Assembly (NCBI GenBank): GCA_004375675.1
Contig: SOKR01000053.1
Span: forward strand, 1 to 6,359
Length of the DNA stretch: 6,359 bases
Direction of reading: 5' to 3'
Source: Dehalococcoidia bacterium
GTDB taxonomy: Bacteria > Chloroflexota > Dehalococcoidia > Dehalococcoidales > BS750m-G39
In this document: positions 1-5,672 of the stretch, piece after piece
Position numbering within the stretch: position 1 is the stretch's first letter
Layout of the letters: each line of letters starts with the position of its first letter
Translations under genes and position numbers: made by a program
The notes under the pieces: model-generated
Seen by the model: only the letters and a program-made list of their open reading frames with translations
What the model was told of the DNA's origin: nothing
The model's database searches: none

Positions 1-1467
1 CCCGGCGAGATTGCCGGCCGCTATCACCGCGAGTTCCTCGAATCCTGGCAGAGGCTGGGCATCTCCTTCGACCTTTTCACCACCACGGGCACGGAAAACC
101 ACGCCCAGGTGACCCAGGATATGTTTCTCACCCTGCTCGAAAAAGGCTATATCTATAAAGCCAAGGTCTCGCAGCCCTACTGCCCGCAGTGTAATCGCTT
201 TCTGCCCGACCGCTATATCGAGGGTACCTGCCCTTTTTGCGGCTCTCCGGGGGCCCGGGGCGACCAGTGCGACGAGTGCGGCAAACCGATGAACCCCGCC
301 GAGCTGCTTGAGCCCCGCTGCCGTTTGTGCGCCGCCGCTCCCGTCTTCGAGGACTCGGAGCACTTTTTCCTGAAGCTTTCCGCCTTCCAGAAAAAGTTAT
401 TAGAATGGGTGAAGCCGCAGAGCCACTGGCGGAAGAACGTGCTTAACTTTACCACCCGCTACCTTGAGGACGGGCTGAAGGACAGGGCGATTACCCGCGA
501 TATAGATTGGGGGGTGCCCGTGCCGCTGGAGGGCTATGAAAATAAGCGCATCTACGTCTGGTTCGAGGCGGTCATCGGCTACCTATCCGCTTCCAAAGAA
601 TGGGCCAAATCAGGGGGAGACGGGGAGGGGTGGCGTCCTTTCTGGGAGGGTGACGATTCAAAGAGCTATTACTTTATCGGCAAGGATAACATTCCCTTCC
701 ACACCATTATCTGGCCGGCGATGCTGATGGGCTACGGGGGGCTAAATCTGCCCTACGATGTGCCCGCCAACGAGTTTTTGACCATAGAAGGCAAGAAGCT
801 TTCCACCAGCCATAACTGGGCGGTCTGGCTGCCCGATTATTTATCCCGCTATGCGCCCGACCCGCTGCGCTACCTGCTGTCCATCAATATGCCCGAGCAC
901 GGGGACACCGACTTTTCCTGGCGGGAGTTCTTCCGCCGCAACAACGACGAGCTGGTGGCGACCTACGGCAACCTGGTCCACCGCGTTTTGACCTTCAGCT
1001 ACCGCAACTTCGACGGCTGCGTTCCCGAGTCGGGGGAGCTGGATAAGCAGAGCCAGAAGCTGCTGAAAAAGGCCGAGGAGACGCTTAATACCGTCGGCGA
1101 GCTTATCTCTCAATGCCGTTTTAAGCAGGGGGTGATGGCGGCCATGGCGCTGGCGCAGGAAGCCAACCGCTACCTCGACGACAAGTCGCCCTGGAAGATA
1201 ATAAAAGAGGACAAGGAAGCCGCTGCCACGGCGCTATACGTGGCGCTGGGGGTAATCTCGGCGCTGAAAACGGCGCTATGCCCTTTCCTGCCCTTCAGCT
1301 CCCAAAAGCTGCATCAGATGATGGGTTTCGATGGCGGCGTTGAGGATGAAGGCTGGAAGCTGAGGCTGCCGACAGGGGGGCAGAAGCTGGGCGAACCTGA
1401 GCCTTTGTTCACCAAGCTGGACGATAAGCTCATCGATGAGGAGACGGCGCGACTGGGGCAGGTTTGA
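1..1467 (+). CDS. metG: Methionyl-tRNA synthetase, 5'-truncated by the window edge
   Basis: Class I aminoacyl-tRNA synthetase that charges tRNA-Met with methionine in the cytoplasm. The frame is open from base 1, so 488 residues are visible and the true start lies upstream. By comparison with E. coli MetRS about 70-80 N-terminal residues, including the HIGH motif, are missing. Visible signs (numbered from the first visible residue): the FLPDRYIEGTCP segment typical of the connective-peptide domain; four CxxC pairs (C61/C64, C77/C80, C90/C93, C107/C110) consistent with two zinc knuckles; DSEHFF after them; YVWFEAVIGY and FIGKDNIPFH of the catalytic core; and KLSTS at 266-270 in place of KMSKS, a variant I recall from Bacteroidetes MetRS. 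The end is an anticodon-binding helical domain (NRYLDDKSPW) with no C-terminal EMAPII-like tRNA-binding domain. The stop TGA overlaps the tatD start. A GTG at 109 is internal, not the start. Identity is secure. Confidence 0.97.
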   Translation, partial: PGEIAGRYHREFLESWQRLGISFDLFTTTGTENHAQVTQDMFLTLLEKGYIYKAKVSQPYCPQCNRFLPDRYIEGTCPFCGSPGARGDQCDECGKPMNPAELLEPRCRLCAAAPVFEDSEHFFLKLSAFQKKLLEWVKPQSHWRKNVLNFTTRYLEDGLKDRAITRDIDWGVPVPLEGYENKRIYVWFEAVIGYLSASKEWAKSGGDGEGWRPFWEGDDSKSYYFIGKDNIPFHTIIWPAMLMGYGGLNLPYDVPANEFLTIEGKKLSTSHNWAVWLPDYLSRYAPDPLRYLLSINMPEHGDTDFSWREFFRRNNDELVATYGNLVHRVLTFSYRNFDGCVPESGELDKQSQKLLKKAEETLNTVGELISQCRFKQGVMAAMALAQEANRYLDDKSPWKIIKEDKEAAATALYVALGVISALKTALCPFLPFSSQKLHQMMGFDGGVEDEGWKLRLPTGGQKLGEPEPLFTKLDDKLIDEETARLGQV

Positions 1468-2258
1468 TGCTGATAGATTCGCACGCCCATATCGATTTGC
1501 CCAACTTCGATAGAGACCGCGAGCAGGTGCTGGCGCGCGCCCGACAGGGGGGCGTGAGGGTGGTGCTAAACATCGGGCTGGACTTGAAGTCGAGCCGCGC
1601 CTCGCTGGCGCTGGCCAGGAAATACGACGACGTTTTCAGCACCGTGGGCTTTCATCCCCACGGGGCTTCCGAGATGAAAGACGAAGACCTTAAAACCCTG
1701 GGGGAGCTGGCTCAAGACGACCGGGTGGTGGCGGTGGGCGAAATCGGGCTCGATTTCTACCGCAATCTGTCTTCGCGCAAGAGCCAGATTGAAGCCTTTG
1801 GGAAGCAGCTCGACCTGGCCGTGGAATTAGGGCTGCCGGTGGTGGTGCACTGCCGCCAGGCCCACCAAGAGGTCTTTAATATACTGAGCGATTGGGTGAG
1901 GTCGACGCTTTCGGCGGGGAGGCTGCGGCGGGGGGTTATCCACTGCTTCAGCGGGGATGTCGAGCTGGCGCTTCGTTATATCGATATCGGCTTTTACATC
2001 TCGCTGGCGGGTTCGGTGACCTACCCCTCGGCGGGGGAGCTGGTGCAGGTGGCCCGAGAGATACCGCTGGACAGGCTGCTGCTGGAGACGGACGCACCTT
2101 TTCTGGCGCCCCAGGCCTACCGGGGGAAGCGCAACGAGCCTGCCTACGTCGCCCTTATCGCCGAGAAGGTGGCCCAGGTAAGGGAAGTGCCGAGGGAGGT
2201 GGTGGCGGGGGCGGCGGCTAAGAATACGATAGAGCTGTTTAAGCTGCCCATCAGATAA
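1467..2258 (+). CDS. tatD: TatD family metal-dependent hydrolase (putative DNase)
   Basis: A 263-residue protein, the usual family length, predicted to be a cytoplasmic TIM-barrel hydrolase with two metal ions. TatD relatives have been described as 3'-5' exonucleases or DNases acting on damaged DNA; the exact substrate here is unknown. Motifs (numbered from the ATG): SHAHID with H6 and H8, GFHPH near 62-66, GEIGLDFYR with E92, VVHCR with H128, HCFSG with H159, ETDAPFLAP with D209, then RGKRNEPAYV. All expected metal ligands are present. The start is chosen as ATG 1467, which shares its A with the metG TGA (TGATG) and implies translational coupling; an in-frame TTG at 1464 would add one residue and is less likely. 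AGG at 1460-1462 is a weak ribosome binding site. The prenyl synthase gene follows after 11 nt, so the three genes probably share one transcript. Confidence 0.96.
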   Translation: MLIDSHAHIDLPNFDRDREQVLARARQGGVRVVLNIGLDLKSSRASLALARKYDDVFSTVGFHPHGASEMKDEDLKTLGELAQDDRVVAVGEIGLDFYRNLSSRKSQIEAFGKQLDLAVELGLPVVVHCRQAHQEVFNILSDWVRSTLSAGRLRRGVIHCFSGDVELALRYIDIGFYISLAGSVTYPSAGELVQVAREIPLDRLLLETDAPFLAPQAYRGKRNEPAYVALIAEKVAQVREVPREVVAGAAAKNTIELFKLPIR

Positions 2259-2263
2259 AGGAG
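2257..2263 (+). promoter_or_regulatory. Ribosome binding site of the prenyl synthase gene
   Basis: AAAGGAG sits 6 nt before TTG 2270 and overlaps the tatD stop codon TAA (2256-2258). It is the best Shine-Dalgarno match in the window. It settles the rare TTG as the start, because the next in-frame ATG (residue 35) would cut into the conserved N-terminal helices. Confidence 0.8.
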
Positions 2264-2269
2264 AGAGGG

Positions 2270-3247
2270 TTGGAGCTGGAAGAAATCTACCAACTGGTCG
2301 AGGAGGACCTGGCCAAGGTAAGGCGCCAGATAGATTCGGTGACCGAGGTCGATTCCCCTCACCTGGCCGAGATGCTACGGCACGTATTGGGGGGAGGCAA
2401 GGGCATTAGGCCCGCGCTGACCCTGCTGGCGGGGAAGTTTTACCGCTACAACCTCGACCTGCTGCTGTCCATGGCTACCGGCGTCGAGCTGATGCACACC
2501 GCCACCCTGGTGCACGACGACGCCATCGATAAATCCTCGGTACGGCGGGGGCGGTCGACGGTTAACGAGGTGTGGGGTGAGGAAAGGGCGGTGCTTTTGG
2601 GGGACTACGTCTTCGCCAGGGCGGGCGAGTTCGCCGCCGACACGGGCAACCTGCGGGTGATAATACTCTTCAGCCAGACCCTGCAGACCATAACCAGCGG
2701 GGAGATTGTGCAGACCAACGACGCCTTTAAGCTGGAGCAGACCCGCGGCCACTATCTGGAGCGAATCGCCAGCAAGACCGCCTCGCTTTTTTCGCTGTCT
2801 ACGATTTCGGGGGCTATCTTGAGCGATGCGCCCGAAGATTCGGTAAAGATTCTCAAAGATTACGGCTTTAACCTGGGCGTCGCCTTCCAGATTGTGGACG
2901 ACATCCTCGATTTCGTGGGCACCGAGGAGGAGATGGGCAAGCCCATCGGCTCCGACCTTTTGCAGGGGACGCTGACGCTGCCCGCCATGCTGCTCTTGGA
3001 GCAATACCCCGACGACAACCCGGTGAAAGAGTTGTTCGCTAATCCAAATATGTCCGAAAAGGATAAGCGGGAGAAAATCGGGCGGGCGATAGAGCTGGTG
3101 GGGCGTTCGCCTATCGCCAAGCAGTGTTACCAGCTTGCCTTGGACTACTGTGATAAAGCCTGCCAGAATCTTGAGAAGCTGCCGGCTAAGCCCAGCCGAC
3201 AGGCGTTAATGGACCTGGCTGATTTGGTGATAAGCCGCAAGAAATAA
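2270..3247 (+). CDS. All-trans polyprenyl diphosphate synthase
   Basis: A 325-residue trans-prenyltransferase that condenses isopentenyl diphosphate onto allylic diphosphates, probably on the cytoplasmic side. Seen in order: GGGKGIRPAL (41-50, diphosphate-binding K44 and R47); the first Asp-rich motif DDAID (83-87) followed by VRRG; SGEIVQ (143-148); SKT (168-170); FQIVDD with the second Asp motif DDILD (210-214); and GSDLLQGTLTLP. The residue five before the first Asp motif is small (A78, in HTATLVHDD), as in E. coli IspB. In this family that argues for a long product (about C35-C50) rather than farnesyl or geranylgeranyl diphosphate, whose enzymes usually carry bulky aromatics there. The product may be a quinone tail or another isoprenoid carrier; this part is inference. 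The usual Lys of GKPTLP is Thr here, a tolerated variant. It could be annotated ispB, hepT or idsA, so no symbol is given. It is the last gene of the plus-strand operon. Confidence 0.94.
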   Translation: MELEEIYQLVEEDLAKVRRQIDSVTEVDSPHLAEMLRHVLGGGKGIRPALTLLAGKFYRYNLDLLLSMATGVELMHTATLVHDDAIDKSSVRRGRSTVNEVWGEERAVLLGDYVFARAGEFAADTGNLRVIILFSQTLQTITSGEIVQTNDAFKLEQTRGHYLERIASKTASLFSLSTISGAILSDAPEDSVKILKDYGFNLGVAFQIVDDILDFVGTEEEMGKPIGSDLLQGTLTLPAMLLLEQYPDDNPVKELFANPNMSEKDKREKIGRAIELVGRSPIAKQCYQLALDYCDKACQNLEKLPAKPSRQALMDLADLVISRKK

Positions 3248-3249
3248 CC

Positions 3250-3265
3250 GGGGACGTTAGTCTCC
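3250..3265. terminator. Small hairpin between convergent genes, possible weak bidirectional terminator
   Basis: In the 20-bp gap between the prenyl synthase stop and the moaE stop, GGGGAC (3250-3255) pairs with GTCTCC (3260-3265) around a GTTA loop: six pairs, one of them G-U. On the plus strand it is followed by AATTATTCC, and on the minus strand by the T-rich TTATTTCTT after two bases. Neither is a good uninterrupted U tract, so an intrinsic terminator is only suggested by position and fold. Confidence 0.35.
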
Positions 3266-3267
3266 AA

Positions 3268-3675
3268 TTATTCCCCTTCGATACGGGTGCTGCCGTCGCG
3301 GTAGCTTTCTTTTTTGCGGGTGGGCATTAGCTCTTTAAAGCGGTCGACGGCGTATTGGGCGGCGGCAAAGCCTTCCTGGCGGTGGGCAGAAGCTACCGCG
3401 ACCAGGAAGTTGATATCGCCCACCTCAAGCTTGCCGATGCGGTGGCAGATGGTGATACCCTCCAGCTGCCATTTACGCCGTATTTCGCCGGCTATCTTCT
3501 CTAAGTCAGCCTTAGCTGTGCCTTTGGGGTCGGTGTATTCCACGGAGGCGACCGGCTTGCCCTGGGAGTTATCGCGAATCAGGCCGACATAGGTTGCCAC
3601 GCAGCCGCTGCCGGAGGTCTTGATGCGGTTGACGACGGACTCGGGGGAGATGGGCTTGGATGTAATCTCAATCAC
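3268..3675 (-). CDS. moaE: Molybdopterin synthase catalytic (large) subunit MoaE
   Basis: A 135-residue protein, slightly shorter than the roughly 150 of E. coli MoaE. With the thiocarboxylated small subunit MoaD it inserts the dithiolene sulfurs into precursor Z (cPMP) to make molybdopterin. Motifs: GCVATYVGLIRDNSQGK (R34 in the position of a conserved active-site Arg), VEY near 45-47, HRIGKLEVGD (78-87), AHRQEGF (H98, R99), then FKELMPTRKKE. K114 and K121 keep the seven-residue spacing of E. coli catalytic Lys119 and Lys126. The start is GTG 3675; no in-frame ATG occurs until residue 117. It begins 9 nt after the ftsH stop, so it is probably cotranscribed with ftsH. AGGGA, overlapping that stop (TAGGGA), could serve as the ribosome binding site with a 6-nt spacer. 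No moaD or other cofactor gene lies in the window. Confidence 0.95.
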   Translation of the reverse strand: MIEITSKPISPESVVNRIKTSGSGCVATYVGLIRDNSQGKPVASVEYTDPKGTAKADLEKIAGEIRRKWQLEGITICHRIGKLEVGDINFLVAVASAHRQEGFAAAQYAVDRFKELMPTRKKESYRDGSTRIEGE

Positions 3676-3684
3676 GGCTCTTCC

Positions 3685-5616
3685 CTACGAGGATGCCGGC
3701 GCCTGTTTGGGGATAATCTGGGGCGGAGCCGTTTTCCTGGGGGCGGTCTTCGCCTTTGCCTTGGGCGGCTCGGCGACGGGTTGGGTGGTGGGGGTCTCCT
3801 TGGCCTTGGGCTTGACCGATAGGGGCTCGGTGAAAGCCAGTTCCAGGTCTTCGCCTTCTATGGTTTCCTGGACAATGATTTTTTCGGTGATATGGATTAG
3901 CCTTTTCTTGTTTTTGGTGAGCAGGCGTTTGGCTTTGTCCTGGGCGTGCTGGATGATGCTGTACACCTCTTCGTCAATCTCCTGGGCTACCTTCTCGCTG
4001 TAGTCCCTCTGCTCCGTGATTTCGCGTCCTAAGAAGACCATTTCCTCTCTGCGCCCGAAGGTGCGGGGGCCGAGCTTCTGGCTCATCCCGTAGGAGGTGA
4101 CCATCTTGCGCGCCAGCTTGGTGGCTTCTTCGATGTCGTTCTGGGCGCCGGTGGTCGTTTCTTTATAGATTAACTCCTCGGCGGTCTGCCCCGCCAGCAG
4201 GGTGGCAATCATATCCTTGAACTGGGAACGGGTCATCAGGTAGCGGTCTTCGGCGGGCAAGAGGCGGGTGTAACCCCCTATTGCCCCCCGCGCCACGATA
4301 GAAATCTTGTGCACGGGGTCGGCGTTGGGCAGCAGCCTGGCCACCAGGGCATGGCCTGCCTCGTGGTAGGCGCTGATTTCCTTTTCCTTGGGGCTGATGC
4401 GGCGGCTCTTTCTCTCGGGGCCGGCCAGCACGCGGTCTATGGACTCTTCCAGCTCCTTCATCTTGACGACCTTCTGGCCGCGGCGAGCCGCCAGGATAGC
4501 GGCTTCGTTGACCAGGTTGGCCAGGTCGGCGCCGCTGAAGCCCGCCGTCTGTTTAGCCAGCACCTCTAAATCGACCTCGTCGGCCAGGGGCTTGCCCTTG
4601 GAGTGGACCTCGAGAATGGCCGTCCGCCCGTTGATGTCGGGGCGGTCTAGAATCACCCTGCGGTCGAAGCGCCCGGGGCGGAGGAGGGCGGGGTCCAGTA
4701 TATCGGGGCGGTTGGTCGCCGCCAGAATAATGACGCTGGTGTTGGTGTCGAAGCCGTCCATCTCTACCAGAATCTGGTTGAGGGTCTGCTCCCTTTCGTC
4801 GTGGCCGCCGCCTAAGCCCGCGCCGCGATGGCGGCCGACGGCGTCAATCTCGTCGATAAAGATGATGCAGGGGGTGTTGCGCTTGGCCTGGTCGAAGAGG
4901 TCGCGCACCCTGGAAGCGCCGACGCCGACGAACATCTCGACGAATTCACTGCCGCTGATGGAGAAGAAGGGGACGCCGGCTTCGCCGGCTATCGCTCTGG
5001 CCAGTAGCGTCTTGCCCGTACCGGGGGGGCCGATGAGCAAAATGCCCTTGGGGATGCGCGCCCCCAGTTTCTGGAATTTCTCCCTCGACTTGAGGAAGTC
5101 AACGACTTCGGTCAGCTCCTGTTTGGCTTCTTCCACGCCGGCGACATCGTCAAAGGTGACGGTGGGCGTGCTGCCCTGCAGGAGGCGGGCGCGGCTGCGC
5201 CCGAAGCTCATCGCCTGGCTGTTAGCCCCCCGCGCCGAACGGAATAAGAAGAAGATGAGGGCGCCGAAGAGGATGAGGGGGATAAAGCCGATGAGCAGAC
5301 TGCTCCAATCGAAGCCCGAAGGCTTGACGTTGTAGTCCACACCAGTGAGGTTTAAGCCCAGCTCCTTGAGCTCGACCAGGGTGAGGTAGCCGATGGCGGT
5401 TTTTAGCTCTCTGCCGTCGAGGGTGGTGATGAGCAGCTCTTCGTTATCCACGGTTATGGCGGCTATCTCGCCGTCCTGGGACATGGCGATGGCTTGATCC
5501 AGGCCGATTTCGGCCGGCTTGGGCGATGTCGGGAAGAGCTGGTAGAGGAGGACGACCGCCGCCACCAGAATGATGAGGTATATTAAGCTGTTGCGTTTCC
5601 AGTTCGATTTCATCAT
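3685..5616 (-). CDS. ftsH: ATP-dependent zinc metalloprotease FtsH
   Basis: A 643-residue membrane-anchored AAA+ protease that forms hexamers, pulls membrane and some soluble proteins through its pore and degrades them in the cytoplasm. Layout: short cytoplasmic N-terminus; transmembrane helix about 9-28; extracytoplasmic domain about 29-103; second helix about 104-125; AAA+ module from about 150 with Walker A GPPGTGKT (196-203), pore loop MFVG (F229), Walker B IIFIDEID (D255, E256), and second region of homology with arginine fingers R313 and R316; then the M41 protease with HEAGH (H418, E419, H422) and third zinc ligand D494 in GAQND. All key residues are intact. The last 43 residues are a Lys/Pro/Ala-rich tail with no domain. 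Two adjacent ATGs (5616, 5613) are possible starts; the first is used. A promoter lies directly upstream and moaE follows closely. Identity is secure. Confidence 0.98.
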   Translation of the reverse strand: MMKSNWKRNSLIYLIILVAAVVLLYQLFPTSPKPAEIGLDQAIAMSQDGEIAAITVDNEELLITTLDGRELKTAIGYLTLVELKELGLNLTGVDYNVKPSGFDWSSLLIGFIPLILFGALIFFLFRSARGANSQAMSFGRSRARLLQGSTPTVTFDDVAGVEEAKQELTEVVDFLKSREKFQKLGARIPKGILLIGPPGTGKTLLARAIAGEAGVPFFSISGSEFVEMFVGVGASRVRDLFDQAKRNTPCIIFIDEIDAVGRHRGAGLGGGHDEREQTLNQILVEMDGFDTNTSVIILAATNRPDILDPALLRPGRFDRRVILDRPDINGRTAILEVHSKGKPLADEVDLEVLAKQTAGFSGADLANLVNEAAILAARRGQKVVKMKELEESIDRVLAGPERKSRRISPKEKEISAYHEAGHALVARLLPNADPVHKISIVARGAIGGYTRLLPAEDRYLMTRSQFKDMIATLLAGQTAEELIYKETTTGAQNDIEEATKLARKMVTSYGMSQKLGPRTFGRREEMVFLGREITEQRDYSEKVAQEIDEEVYSIIQHAQDKAKRLLTKNKKRLIHITEKIIVQETIEGEDLELAFTEPLSVKPKAKETPTTQPVAEPPKAKAKTAPRKTAPPQIIPKQAPASS

Positions 5617-5624
5617 TAGACTCG

Positions 5625-5655
5625 TACCCTACATTATAGCAGAAGGCTGTGTCAA
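5625..5655 (-). promoter_or_regulatory. Predicted ftsH promoter (extended -10, near-leaderless)
   Basis: Reading the minus strand, TGCTATAAT (5641-5633) is a perfect extended -10 element (TGn plus TATAAT). A perfect TTGACA lies at 5655-5650 but only 11 nt from the -10, too close for the normal 17-nt spacing; at 17 nt the sequence is TTCCTA, a poor -35. An extended -10 can work without a -35. Transcription would start near 5627-5625, leaving only about 9-11 nt before the ftsH ATG, with just a weak GAG (5623-5621) as ribosome binding site. The 56-bp gap (5617-5672) also carries the end of the upstream gene's transcript, and readthrough from that gene is possible. No clear terminator is seen there. 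Confidence 0.6.
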
Positions 5656-5672
5656 TAGGAAAATAGGGCTGC

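Noticed and set aside
109..111. GTG at 109 as the metG start
   Set aside because: The upstream frame is open to base 1 and encodes conserved MetRS residues (for example the LGISFD and TTTGTENH segments), so the GTG codes an internal Val.
1892..2221. A 109-codon plus-strand frame inside tatD
   Set aside because: Gly/Ala-rich out-of-frame reading of tatD with a poly-Gly end; an artefact of GC-rich sequence.
2375..3004. A 209-codon minus-strand open frame opposite the prenyl synthase
   Set aside because: The sense strand carries every family motif; the antisense product is low-complexity and has no ribosome binding site or family resemblance.
3620..4003. A 127-codon plus-strand frame with hydrophobic, membrane-like stretches
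   Set aside because: It lies opposite the start of moaE and the FtsH tail; the hydrophobicity is the mirror of the Lys/Pro/Ala-rich and acidic codons and no motif is present.
4975..4989. Perfect inverted repeat GCCGGC-TTC-GCCGGC
   Set aside because: It falls inside ftsH and is explained by the codons for Ala-Gly-Glu-Ala-Gly just after Walker A; no T tract follows.
4388..5335. A 315-codon plus-strand open frame opposite ftsH
   Set aside because: It is antisense to a fully conserved FtsH region, its translation is rich in Ser, Arg, Pro and Leu with no recognisable motif, and it follows from GC-rich codon use on the other strand.
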